Shown here one piece after another: positions 9,783-20,607 of a stretch of 64,000 nucleotides of DNA. Made by a program: the position numbers and the translations under genes. Numbering within the stretch: the first letter of the stretch is position 1; each line of letters begins with the position of its first letter. The stretch comes from Bemisia tabaci (Eukaryota > Arthropoda > Insecta > Hemiptera > Aleyrodidae). The notes under the pieces are model-generated. The model ran no database searches. It was not told the DNA's origin and saw only the letters and a program-made list of their open reading frames with translations. Location: assembly GCF_918797505.1 (NCBI RefSeq), contig NC_092796.1, positions 31,320,098-31,384,097 on the forward strand. The letters are read 5' to 3'.

Positions 9783-9999
9783 GGTGCAACATACATTTTT
9801 TGCAATAAATTACTGAAATAATGGAAACAATCAAATTTACAAAGGTAATTTTCGTCTTGAATTCATAGTTTATTGAGAGTAAAGATAAAACTTGCATAGA
9901 TGATCAGTTTATATTTAGGGTTATATTCAGGGCAAAGAAAGTTGCACCATCTTAGCGACATTGGCATGCTCCTGGTTCCTTTTTGCAAAATGCAATCCA
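9783..9999. mobile_element. family U MITE, truncated copy 2
   Basis: Matches the right part of the element at 27267-27525 (GTTGCACCATCTTAG; GGTTCCTTTTTGCAAAATGC), but the left terminal repeat is missing. It abuts the BB element end. Confidence 0.65.
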
Positions 10000-10022
10000 G
10001 CTGTGAGGTCTAAAAATTAAAA

Positions 10023-10408
10023 TTGGACGTATTTCTACCAAACAGACCTATGTGGAGGTGAGAAATGTGGGGTGTGCTCGTTAGTTCTCTGGCCGTACGA
10101 GTGAATGGGAATAATAAAGCGCCAGTGACGTCAGCGGCAATGATAGTGCGCACTCGAGCGAGGGGGAGATCGTTAGAGGGATCCTTTAACTCATGAGCCC
10201 TGTGCACAAGGCTCTCTTGCCATGCCCGCGGCTCATGACTGCCGCATTCAGTTGGCACATAGGTCTCTTTGATAGAATGTAAAATCCCGCTTTTCCAATT
10301 CTTCAAAAGGAATCACGCCCACTTTTACATTGCTTCTTATGCAGCTTCAACGGGCACACCCCATATTTCTCACCTCCACATAGGTCTGTTTGGTAGAAAT
10401 ACGTCCAA
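10023..10408. mobile_element. family I MITE, copy 1
   Basis: Inverted ends TTGGACGTATTTCTACCAAA and TTTGGTAGAAATACGTCCAA. The arms extend to include GGAGGTGAGAAAT and ATTTCTCACCTCC. The inside carries GCGCCAGTGACGTCAGCGGC, also found (inverted) at 10890 and 32726. Confidence 0.8.
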
Positions 10409-10631
10409 TTTACAGTTGCGCTGGTCACAGAATCGCGTTTAATGTTTCAAGCTTATAGACTGGGAAAAAATAATAAAAGACTCTCCACCGCTCTTTTGGT
10501 GACAGGTGGTAACTGTTTACTTTCTCTCTTTTTTTTTGGTATTTGTATTTGAATGAGGACCAATGTGTTGAATATTGAATATTTATTCATGTTTACTTTC
10601 GGAAATACTAACATTTCCTTATTGTTAATTA

Positions 10632-10997
10632 TTGGACAAATTTATGCTAATAGGAGCTAGAGACGTGTAGGAAAGATGGAGCTTCAGAAAACTGCATAAA
10701 GGATAATTTAAAAGCGGGCATGATTATTTTTGGCAAAATGGAAAAGTGGGATTTCAAATTTAATCAAAAGGAACTAAGCGCCAAAATATGTTAACTCATG
10801 AGCCGTGGGCATGTGACAGGAGCGTTGTGGACAGGGCTCATGGGTTAAAGTCTCAAATCCGCGGATCGTCGTCTTCGTCGTCGCCGCTGACGTCACTGGC
10901 GCTTTGCGATTCCAATTCATTCTTACTGCCCAAAACTTACGAGCACACTCCTTCTCTTTTGCCTGTCTCTGGTCCCCTTTAGCATAAATACGTCCAA
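10632..10997. mobile_element. family I MITE, long form copy 2
   Basis: Begins TTGGACAAATTTATGCTAAT and ends AGCATAAATACGTCCAA. The interior has AACTCATGAGCC and CGCTGACGTCACTGGCG blocks that also occur at 32475-32836. A GTCGTC trinucleotide tract lies at about 10868-10884. Confidence 0.75.
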
Positions 10998-11357
10998 TGG
11001 GTCAGTTGCGCTGGTGATAGAATCGTGTTTTGGTGCTTTACTCTTGTAGATCAACTAAAAATAATAAGATCTGCCCATAAAGAAACTTTTTACGTTAAAT
11101 ATCAACCGAGATATCTCGCCTTGAAATACTCGATTTATGACGTCATCCACCGCGGTAGTACATACTAGAGTCCCTTTAGTACATACCATGTTTTTGACTA
11201 CCGCGGTGGATGACGTCAAAAACCCGACTTTTCAAAGGACGATATCTCGGTTAATGTTCAATGTAGAAAGTTGCTGTTTGGAGGGATCTTAATGGTCAGC
11301 TAATATACAAGAATGAAGCATCAAACAAGACTCTGTTACCAGCGCAACTGTCCCATT
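10998..11357. mobile_element. family X palindromic MITE, copy 1
   Basis: Near-palindrome with ends TGGGTCAGTTGCGCTGGT and ACCAGCGCAACTGTCCCA. The arms hold ATGACGTCATCCACCGCGGT and ACCGCGGTGGATGACGTCA in mirror order. Another copy is at 41834-42264 and fragments lie at 10410-10460 and 43445-43525. Confidence 0.8.
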
Positions 11358-12129
11358 AAAAGGGAGCAACAATTATCATCCTTTTTTTGGCCTAGACATC
11401 ATAGTCCATGCTTTTCTAAAGGGTAATGTATCCGTTGACATTGGACGCGGAAACTTGGCGTTTGAACAGATCTTATTACTTTTGACCGATTGTCAATCTT
11501 AAATCATTAAAGGACGATTCTGTGACTAACTAAAGTAACTCATTGACAGTGGGCAGGATATTCTGTATGTATACAAATGTGCTTTCATCTGTATGCTAGA
11601 GACGTTATGTATTTTGCCAATAACAAAGCTCTATGTCAGAAGTCGGCAAGAATGTCTGCAAGTTGTGCTAATTTTCATTAGACATCAAGACTTACTGATC
11701 TTTCATGGGATCATCCCAAAATCACCTCAGATTTTCCGCTTGTTTGCCGGAAATGGCATCACTTTCCGCGCACTTACTAGGTCACTCTCTCACAACTCTC
11801 ATTTTTTGCAAATAGGTGACCGTCTACAAATGATGTCAAACATTGATTTCGCGGCACCTTCCTTCCCCTTCTATTCTTCCTCGAAGTGGTTTGTCAGGCG
11901 ATCCTATACCCTTCCCTCTTGTCCCTCTTTCAGTACCTGACGTCATTAACAGACTACAGACAGACTACAGAATACATTTACAGTCTAGGTTGGATTGCGC
12001 TGTTATGATGGAATCGTTCAGATGATTTTGATCAGATCTGTCAAACTTTGAGAAAATTTAACATCGAACACATGTGACTGGTACCACTCTCATTGGCAAG
12101 ACTGCAGCGTACGGCAAAGTAAGATTAAG
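11358..12129. other. unassigned intergenic sequence
   Basis: No gene or repeat family recognised. An open frame on the plus strand near 11593-11940 has no recognisable domain, start context or splice partner. Confidence 0.4.
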
Positions 12130-12255
12130 TGGACGTATTTCTATCAAACGGAACCATGTGCATTATGACGTAAGCCCTGTTATGCACATATGCTTACGGG
12201 TCTCAGGGCTCATGTCTTAATGCACATAGTTCCGTTTGGCAGGAATACGCTCAAG
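12130..12255. mobile_element. family I MITE, short copy 3
   Basis: A short deleted form with GTGGACGTATTTCTATCAAA at the left, TTTGGCAGGAATACGC at the right and ATGTGCATTA/TAATGCACAT in the arms. The closest relative is 30756-30877. Confidence 0.75.
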
Positions 12256-12739
12256 TGAGAATTTTCAATTGAACATGTTGGGCCCTCGAGCTGATCTGCC
12301 GCGCTGAGGAAAAACGCCGTATAAACATTCGAGAGTTGCCAAGTTTTCCTTGATAAAACATGTATTTTCGACGCAATTTAAGCATATTTTCCCTTGAAAT
12401 TTTCAGATATTTTAGATTGAATTGCGTTCAATTTTGTCTAAAACTTTTGGGGAAAAATGTATAAATTTTCCCTGTAAATTCTGTTTTCATCGAAGGAAAT
12501 TTGGCAACATCTGAAGGCTCATACGGCATTAAACTTAGCACGGCAGTGATAGGCTCAACAGCCCAACACAACGATACTCCCGTAGCGCCAGGTCGAGGTC
12601 ATGTCAGGCCGACGCCGCGCCGCATGACGTCATGCGCTAACGGCAAACTGACGGAGACCGCGTGTTAAATTTGGACCCAAAATATTTCTGACCCTGGTTT
12701 AAGAGTCTTCCAGTTCTTCAAAATTTTACTCATACTTGA
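12256..12739. other. unassigned intergenic sequence
   Basis: Nothing recognised. A locally G+C-rich patch (about 12580-12650) contains CGCCGCATGACGTCATGCG, a short perfect palindrome around GACGTC. Confidence 0.4.
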
Positions 12740-13009
12740 ATTGAGCGGCTTGAAGGACAAGACCCATAAGTGCAGTTTTTGCTATTTCAAGGAAATACGT
12801 ATTTAAAGTTTCAAAATTACATGGAGCTTTATGGCAGAAAGGAAGTTTAAACTCACTTTTCCATGATTTAGAGTTGGATTTTAGTTGTTAATTTTTCGCA
12901 GAATATCCTTTCAAACTAGTTTTAGTTGAGTACACGAATATCTCAATTTTTTCAAAAACTGCACTTATGCGCCTTTTCCTCCAAGCCTCTCAATTATAGA
13001 TTGAAAATG
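12740..13009. mobile_element. family T MITE, copy 1
   Basis: Ends TTGAGCGGCTTGAAGGACAA and TCCAAGCCTCTCAA are inverted, followed by AAGTGCAGTTTTTG and CAAAAACTGCACTTATGCG. Related copies are at 38655-38932 and 62262-62521, and a tandem cluster at 26848-28275. Confidence 0.75.
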
Positions 13010-14816
13010 CTCTCACTGGAGCCGTATGCCAGATGAGTAGCTGATACGTGCCAAAGTTACATACTTATTGCAAGAAGCTCTTCGATTGACGATACTCGCG
13101 CATTTTCCAAAGACATGGCTAAAGTTTGAAACCACGTATTTCTATTACAGTGTTTCAAAATCTTCAAAAATCTAATCTTGAGTGATAAGGAATAAGTAAG
13201 AACGCCTTCAATTTTTCATACACGCAACGCGGACAACCATGCGGTAGGAATTGTTGCATCCAGGCGCTACTATGCATGACGATACGGACTAACTGATCGT
13301 GAGATATCATGTAGTCAACCGTGGGCCTCTGAAGGATCTCGTTGACCGAAGAGTTTGATAGCCGCTGGTATTAACTATTATTTCGATGTAATTAGATGGG
13401 TGGGCGATTACAGTTAAACGTATTTTGACCAAAAGGGACTATCTCCATTCTGACATGCGCGGTTATACATTAGTTCTTATCGATCTCATGGCCAAAATTA
13501 AATGAAAAAAGAGCCTTTTTATCTATATCAGCCTAATTTCTTTAATGCTCCTGAATTAGATCAATATGTTAAGATGTTAAGGTAAATTATTGAAGGTGCC
13601 AAATGATCTCAATGAGGATAAGAAGCAAGTGAACTTAAGATTGCAGTTAACAGAATTTATGTAAAAATCTAATGACGATGTTTTTATCAGGTAACACAAA
13701 TTTAAAACTGACTCTATTTTAAGTTTATGTGTTAAGTTGATCAGGTGATACGATACATAATTAAAAACTGACTCTTACCTTTCGTTAGATCTTGCGTTCC
13801 GCCAAAATGCGCTTGCGCGCAAGAAGGAATCCTCCTCGGAATTCAAAAAATAGGACGTCAATTTTACTTATTTCACTGAAAATAGGGGGAAAATTGAGGA
13901 GTGAAGACGTGAATAAAAAACATTTTAGAGCAACTATTCAGAAAATACGTTTTCGGACACGCACGCACAAAATTTACAGGAAACAAGTTTGATGGAATCT
14001 TAAGTAGGTATACCCATTTTTGCAGCTGAATAATGACTTTAAAGTCATCAATTTAGCGATAAATGTGCAACTCACAGGTAACCAATCTCAAATAATAGCG
14101 AAAACATTTTAATTTTTGTACTTTTCCTTTAGGCTATCGACATATTTTGGAACGTTTTATTCAATTATTGGCAATAAATTCTAAATGTTCTGGTAACACC
14201 CAACATATAATTCTTAATACGATTGGACTTGCTGTTACTTTTCACTGTAGTCTAGCACAGTTCAAGAGGGTACGAAAATTAATGAAATTTTTTGGTCGGA
14301 TGGTATCTGTGCTGATTATAGTTTTATCCTATCATCAAATCGAAATCTAGGACACGTTTTAGAATATCCAACTAACAATTAAACAGAGGAAGCTGTGCCA
14401 TTTTGCATCAAATACGAGCCATAGTGAAGCTTAACCTTGCTATGCACCCTCTTTATTTTATTTTATTTTTTATTTTTTACATAACATACATAAAGCCACC
14501 ATATGGGGCTATTGTACTAGTCAACATGGTATTTAGTTACAAAAAAGACGTTAAAACAAATTTATCTTATAATAAATTTATAACCTGCAATAACAGCAAG
14601 TTGGAAAACAGAGAGAGTGAATACCGTGAGTTATCAATACTAGAACATTAAGTTAGGAAGTTAAGCAGTGGTGAAAAACTCAGAGAGATCTTGAAAGGAT
14701 TCAGCCAAAAGAAACGATTTCAAATGTGAAAAAAATTTGCTGATCTCTGAGTTCTTAAAGTGAAGTCTAATATTTAGAGGGAGAGCATTGAACAGCTGAA
14801 TAGAAGCAAACTAACA

Positions 14817-14818
<2 letters not shown>
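13010..14818. other. A+T-rich intergenic sequence, no gene seen
   Basis: A long stretch without recognisable exon, RNA gene or repeat family. Short open frames (for example around 14147-14350 and 14403-14651) are compositionally A+T-driven and match nothing recognisable. Confidence 0.45.

Positions 14819-14862
<44 letters not shown>
14819..14862. repeat. poly(A) tract, about 44 bp
   Basis: An uninterrupted A run. It could be the tail of an old retroposed sequence to its left, but no body was recognised. Confidence 0.9.
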
Positions 14863-14866
<4 letters not shown>

Positions 14867-15860
14867 TGCTCAACCTTGTGTTCATTTGAACCCACTATCA
14901 CGCGACGAAAATGGTGTATTTTAAAAACACACTGTCGTTATCGAAATCCACGAGTTGTTGCTAAAAAGGCTAAATGGACCGCGATAAGCAAAAAGGAACC
15001 AAGGCCACATCAGCTATCGCCAAATTAAAAAGAGTAATTTACTTTTTTACACGATAACGGTTGTGCGATTACTGCGCAAATTTCAGTGTATTTCTTCCTC
15101 AATATACTCAAAGGAATCCGCACAAGCGTTCTCTTATAAAAAAATTAAATTGTCCGGTTAAATTTGGCAGTATAGCTGGCGTGGCTTGGTTTCTTCCTGA
15201 TAAACGCGGTCCAAATGTAACAAGAAACCGCGCTAACAAACACAGGTGTGTATCCACTCTCCAGTAACACACCACTTTACATCCTAGGATGAAAGGCTCA
15301 AAGGAACACACCGGTGTATTCAGAGACTTTCTTTAAAAACGCACGTCCGACAGTCAAATATTCAATCAACTATCTGAATGATTCCACCAAACTTTCCTCT
15401 CTTGAGCAAATCAACATCCAAATCTGAGGAAATCACAGGTGTATGATTTCTTTTGAATTGAAATAATTTTGATGAATACACGCACCAATGAAGAACGAAA
15501 CCGAAAAACTCGTTCCAATCAGCACCGAGCACAAGGCACCCCGCGCGGCAACGGTAGCTACTCAAGAGGCTTAATGAAGGGGGGATTAATAATCTGATTA
15601 ACTGCACTGCATAGCACGCTTACTCGGACCCAAGCGTTAATCCCTACTGAGGGACGGGGCGAATTAGCAGCGCTGACGGGACCGTTCCAAAGTAAGTGGT
15701 CGTATCCTGTTTGGCCCTTGCATCGCGAAGGAAATGTGCGACAACCACCAGTGAGATTTGGACGTATTTATGCTGAAAGACACCGTACATACAGGGTGTC
15801 CCTAGGCTCAATGTGCTCATGCCGTTCTCTCAGAGGGAGGGTATGGATTCGATTGATGTA
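14863..15860. other. unassigned intergenic sequence
   Basis: No gene or family assigned. The motifs ACACAGGTGTGTATCC and ACACACCACTTT near 15240-15275 make only a weak hairpin. Confidence 0.4.
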
Positions 15861-16291
15861 CACTGAAAAAAAAATTCTCGGCGTTTTTACCAAGGTCCGT
15901 TGGTACCTTTACCATTTCACTTTTTTACCAATTATTGGTTTTTTTTACCAATTATTGGTAATTTTACCAAGACAGACCGGTAAGTTTACCTAAAAACCGG
16001 TATTTTTGCTGTTTTTTTCAGGTAAGAATACCACTTTTATTGGTAATCAATTCCCAGTAACTTTGCCATTTCATCTCGGTAATTCTACAACAGTCGATAA
16101 AAAATATTGGCGTTTTTACCGGGGTCTAGTAAAATTACCGAGAAAGTTAATATTTTCACCGAGATTTCTCGGTAAAATTACCAATTCCATAATTGGCAAT
16201 TTTACCAAGAAAAAACTGGGATCATATAGAACCCTGAATTCTTAGTAATTTTACCCTTTTCTCAGTAAATACACAGAGATTTTTTTCAGTG
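15861..16291. mobile_element. family A MITE, copy 3
   Basis: CACTGAAAAAAAAATTCTCG to TTTTTTTCAGTG, with all internal TTACC/GGTAA blocks present. The ends can also be read TACACTG...CAGTGTA, so TA could be the target. A minisatellite starts directly after its right end. Confidence 0.88.
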
Positions 16292-16295
16292 TAAA

Positions 16296-16610
16296 TCGAT
16301 CGAAAAGATAAAACGTGATCCGATCGACGTGACTCGATTGGTTCTCGGGTTTTTCGATCGACTTACGAGGTCTGTCGATCGATTCACTGGTTTGCCGATC
16401 GATTCACGAGTGTGTCGATCGATTAACTGGTTTGTCGATCGATTCACAGGTTTGTAGATCGATTAACTGGTTTGTCGATCGAGTCACGAGTGTGTCGATC
16501 GATTAACTGGTTTGTCGATCGATTCACGGGTTTTCCGATCGAGATCGACTCCCGGGGTTTGTCGATCGGTTCACGTTTTTGTTTTTCGATCGATTTATGT
16601 CCATCGAATC
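16296..16610. repeat. CGATCGAT-rich minisatellite
   Basis: About a dozen imperfect units of about 20-22 bp of the form TCGATCGATTCACGGGTTTG or TCGATCGATTAACTGGTTTG, with decay at both ends. Every unit carries the self-complementary CGATCGAT or a one-base variant. Confidence 0.9.
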
Positions 16611-16683
16611 GATACTGTTTTTTGACAATTTGTCGATAGAATCGGTGTCAATTCATGTGTGTACGTGATCCACGGTGCATATA

Positions 16684-16905
16684 GATGCCCAAATTTCAAA
16701 ACCACGCATCTCTTTTGTGGTGTATTAACATTTTCGCACCTATAATTTTTACGAAATTTAAACAGAATATTCTGAAAATAGGGAAGAAAAATCCAAGCAG
16801 TTTTATAGAAATTACGTTGACTAATATAATCCCAAGAAAAAATCAAGTGGAAAGGGAAGTCTGCAACGTCGCGAACGGAGATGCGTGGTTTCAAATTTCT
16901 GCTAT
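16684..16905. mobile_element. family CC palindrome, copy 1
   Basis: Inverted arms CCAAATTTCAAAACCACGCA and TGCGTGGTTTCAAATTT, with GTCTGCAACGTCGCGAACGG inside the right arm. A related hairpin is at 31353-31617. Confidence 0.6.
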
Positions 16906-17178
16906 CGATATGAGAACCGAATCCTGATTGACCATGGTGTGTAGAAATCTTAAAATTTGCGGGCCGGCGAAACGCGTCTGCAAATTAATATTTTACATGC
17001 AAGTAAGTTTTTCAAAAATGTTACTGATCATTTGTCTTCTACAGATCTTCAAACTTATCATTGACGATTTTCCCTGATTTTCACAGGGAAATCCCTTGAT
17101 GAAAATCCGGGATTTTCTTTAACTGTTCTTCTCTTATCTCTCGATTTAAACAAATTCAAGTATGACGGGAAGTCTGCA

Positions 17179-17340
17179 CAGGGGCAGATCTAGCAATTTG
17201 GCAACAACGGATTCCTTCCATTTAAACCTATCTTAAATAATCGATTCTTGTCGGGGCACCTGACCCCTCCAAGAATCGATACATTTCCATAGGTTTAAAT
17301 GGAGAAAAACAGTGTTGCCAATTTGCTAGATCCGCCAATG
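17179..17340. mobile_element. family E hAT-like MITE, copy 1
   Basis: 162 bp from CAGGGGCAGATCTAGCAATT to GCTAGATCCGCCAATG, flanked by perfect 8-bp duplications AGTCTGCA (17171-17178 and 17341-17348). The inside has AATCGATTCTTG/CAAGAATCGAT and TTTAAACCTAT/ATAGGTTTAAA in mirror order. It is inserted in a CC-type sequence. Confidence 0.9.
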
Positions 17341-17576
17341 AGTCTGCAACGTCGCAGACGGAGATACGAGGTTCCGCACCTAGGCCATGGATGTAAACGA
17401 CAGTCTCTCAACCGTAGGGAGTGTGAGGAGTCTGAAACTGCGAACTCGTTCTCGGCTACGGGATTAAAAGGGTAGACAAGGTCGCGCAAGGCAGGCTCAA
17501 TGAATGACTTAGACGCGACGCGTGACGTCGACACAACGTGGCCGAAGCGCTACAAATTGTACGTCTATGTATCCAA

Positions 17577-17629
17577 CAGACCCACGTCCACGTCCACGTC
17601 CACGTCCACGTCCACGTCCACGTCGCGTC
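17577..17629. repeat. (ACGTCC)n hexanucleotide microsatellite
   Basis: About eight tandem copies of CCACGT, free of interruptions. Frames across it give Thr-Ser or Val-His repeats; these are repeat artefacts. Confidence 0.95.
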
Positions 17630-17689
17630 AGCGGCGCGCTTGTCACAGGGATTGTGTGACGAGTCCCTTCCTGACACATTTTCACCGGC

Positions 17690-18500
17690 CAATGGACCAC
17701 TGGACAGCGATGGCGATTCTTGAAATTCGGCAACACTGCTTTTTCTCGATTTTAAAGGGATGGATACACGCTCAAATTTCCGTCAATTTCCGATCAAAAC
17801 ACTGGAAAAAAAAAACACATTGGATCTTGAGTCCAGACTCTTAAAAACATTGACAAGAAAAAATACTCTTGATTCAATCAGATTTAAGCTTAAATCAAGA
17901 AACAAGCCTCTTATAATTTGAGCGGATTTCCTTTTGATTTAAGCTTAAATCTGATTGAATCAAGAGTATTTTTTCTTGTCAATGTTTTCAAGAGTCTGGA
18001 CTCTAGATCTAATGTGTTTTTTTTCCAGTGAATGATGACAAAAATGGCGGTCAAATTTTTGCAGGTCGCAAAAATTCGATGGTAGATGGTGCGCACCGCA
18101 GTCACCATTGGATCGGAAAATTGATGGAAATTTGAGCGTGTATCCAGGCCATAACGTATGTAAAACGATCGATTCTTGGTGAGGCAGCTTCACCAAAAAG
18201 AAAGTGAAGCTGATTGAACATCCTGGATGTAAAGAAAAGTGTGCGAGAACTTATAAAATGCTGGTTTACCCGCCACAGCAGGGCGCATTCTTCTCGCATA
18301 CTCTTTTTCACGTCCAGAATGTTAAATCAACTTCCCTTTTTTGTCGGTGTTGCTCCATCGAAAATTGATATTTTTAATGGATTTAACGAATGTGAAATAA
18401 TCGATTCTTGGCGAGGCAGCTTGCTTCATCTAAAATTGATATTTTTAATGGATTCAAATGGAAGAAAAACAGTGTTGCCAACACGCAAAAACGCCACTCA
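17690..18500. mobile_element. composite repeat with GGCGATT...AACGCCACT ends, hosting a family B MITE
   Basis: Contains diverged blocks of an E/KK-like sequence (CAGTGTTGCCAA, GAGGCAGCTT-CACC, AATCGATTCTTGG) on both sides of the B copy at 17800-18030. Several rounds of insertion are likely, and the exact outer ends are uncertain. Confidence 0.45.
17800..18030. mobile_element. family B foldback MITE, copy 1
   Basis: About 231 bp with CACTGGAAAAAAAA and TTTTTTTTCCAGTG ends and an almost perfect long hairpin: ATTGGATCTTGAGTCCAGAC in the left arm and GTCTGGACTCTAGATCTAAT in the right arm, ATTCAATCAGATTTAAGC against GCTTAAATCTGATTGAAT. Other copies: 24261, 30128, 43526, 58885. Confidence 0.9.
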
Positions 18501-19509
18501 CCGCCGACCAGATTACGAAATTAAGCATCGCGTAATGTACGTCCTTTTTTTTCGAAATTTATCGTCGAATACGATGGACATATTAGAACTTTCATAATTT
18601 TTTATCTAATTAGGGGTCCTCCGGACCGCTTCGCGGTCAAATCCCCTCACGTTCTTCAGGCCTCAGGCGTTATTCGTTACTCCCATGGGTATATTCTAAA
18701 GAGTAAGACAATCGTCGTTTAAAAAAGTACAATAACTTCATTCTAAGATTGTACAATTAACTGAAAAAATTCAAGTTGCATTAAAAAGCATGACTGCCAA
18801 GCTTTCTTTAAAAAATTCCGTTTATTGTTGCTTGTGATCAGAAGATAAATTTGCTGTCCTATTTAAATATTCGAAAATCATCCAGGTTTTTCGCGAACAT
18901 AAATGTCACTTCTTCAGCGCTCCCCAGCGCTCTGCGACGCCTGACCGTCACTGTACCCTGTCCTTTCGCAGCCCTTTAGGGAGTTGGCACTCTCTCATTT
19001 CATAGAGAAAAAAAGGAGGTGTTTGCATCTTGAGGATTGTTTGCCCCGTGGCGTGAGTCGGTACGTATTTTACTCCAGCAAAATCCGGAATTCGAAGTAT
19101 GAAAAATTGACCATAACGTCCGATTTTTTTTTGCTCAAATCAACTCATGATACAGTTTTAAACACTTTATACTGTATGAATTTTTTCCATAGACCAAACA
19201 CTGTTTTCAAAAAAATCGATGATAAAAATTTTCTGCACGTATCAACGCCATCAATATGTCCGAAATGCAAACGCCTCTTCTTTTTGCTCTATGCTCTTAT
19301 TTAATTTAAAATCCCTTGACGTCACCCTTTATTGGGGGGAGGGGGGGGGGGTGGCCCGCGTCCTTTTTGTTTCCTTCCAGGTTGATCCAGGTTTTTCACT
19401 GTCAAAAAAAGTCCGTCTAAGAACTGGAAATGTCTTTAGGGAAGCATGGGGTTTAATCGCGTAATGGCCCAAGGCCGTTTAGAAGCAGTGCCTATATATA
19501 TCATTTAAC
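18501..19509. other. unassigned intergenic sequence
   Basis: No exon or family assigned. It includes a G run at about 19335-19351 and a short GGACCGCTTCGCGGTC palindrome at about 18623. Confidence 0.4.
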
Positions 19510-19673
19510 CAGTGGCGTGGCGTGATTTGCGATATATCGATCGATATACCGTTTAAACCTATGGAAAAGTATCGATAAACAGGGTGTTCGCAGCGAACAC
19601 CTTAATAATCGATTATTTACCACAGCTTCAAATGGGGATATGTCGATAGACCGAAAAGCATGCCACGTCACTG
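19510..19673. mobile_element. family D hAT-like MITE, copy 1
   Basis: 164 bp from CAGTGGCGTGGCGTGATTTG to GCATGCCACGTCACTG, with perfect 8-bp target duplications CATTTAAC (19502-19509, 19674-19681). The centre carries GGTGTTCGCAGCGAACACC, flanked by ATCGATAAACAG and AATAATCGATTA. Confidence 0.95.
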
Positions 19674-19911
19674 CATTTAACAGAAGACGATTCCTTGACA
19701 TGTGCGACTAATCGATTGAAAGAATACCAACTCTGCCGTAACATGTAGTGCAGAGATTACCACCTTCTGAGCAAATGGACAGGCGATTACAAGCTTAGCC
19801 GTCGCAGCATTCAGTTTATGTAAATTACGAAGGCAAAGGATAAAATGTTATGAGGAAAATGAGAAATGCCGGAGCCTTAGCAAGTGTAACATGGCAAGAT
19901 ACCGCACATAA

Positions 19912-20028
19912 CGTCGCTCATCTGACGTAAGGGCGTATCTCGATTTCGACGTCCTAGAAAGCATGGAGTTATACGGAGAACAGGGTCACGTGGAAATCGA
20001 GATACGCCCTTACGTCAGAGGAGCGACG
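19912..20028. mobile_element. family R palindromic MITE, copy 1
   Basis: 117 bp. Left arm CTGACGTAAGGGCGTATCTC and right arm GAGATACGCCCTTACGTCAG are exact complements, extended by CGTCGCTC and GAGCGACG. Copies at 23353 and 52165. Confidence 0.88.
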
Positions 20029-20607
20029 ATAATACCCACAAGACTTGCGAAAAGCTTTCAAACCAACTCTAATTAAGTCAGGTTAAAATTCTGAAATTTT
20101 GTCGGGTGCATTTATCTGCTCCACTCCCTGGCAAAACTTTTTTTCTACGCAGCGCTGCAGATACATCTTAACGTAGCAGAAAATTTCACAGTAGTGGACG
20201 TTCACAAAAAAGGGAACCTTTGTCTACACAAACTCAAAATTGAACGAAGGACTCCGGACGAAAATTGACTGCATTTTACGATAATTTCTGGCTCATAGAT
20301 GAAAACACCTATCTGCAAAGGAGAGCTAATGGCACGTACGTTGTTTCATGATGAGGTCTAAATTGAAGCGCTGGGTGCTAAAAGGGCATTTCTTGGTTGC
20401 GGTGTCTCACACTCTTTTCTAACGGATCATCCATTATAACGAAAGCAAATCTATGGAATCTGTTGACACTTTTACTGAATTTTCTTCGAGATCATATACT
20501 GCTGAAAACGAAAATTTCAGAAAGTCTACTGTAAAGTTCCTTATCTAAAATATAAAATACGAGTAGCAGTGGACATAGCGAAACACCGCAACCGAAGTAT
20601 TCCCTTT
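20029..20607. other. unassigned sequence
   Basis: No gene or repeat family recognised. Confidence 0.4.

Noticed and set aside
14819..14862. Retrotransposon poly(A) tail
   Set aside because: No retroelement body or target duplication could be found to its left.
16296..16610. CRISPR-like array
   Set aside because: Units are directly adjacent without unique spacers of regular length, and the genome is eukaryotic; this is a minisatellite.
17456..17736. Frames with Thr-Trp, Arg-Gly or Val-His repeats
   Set aside because: They are translations of the (ACGTCC)n microsatellite.
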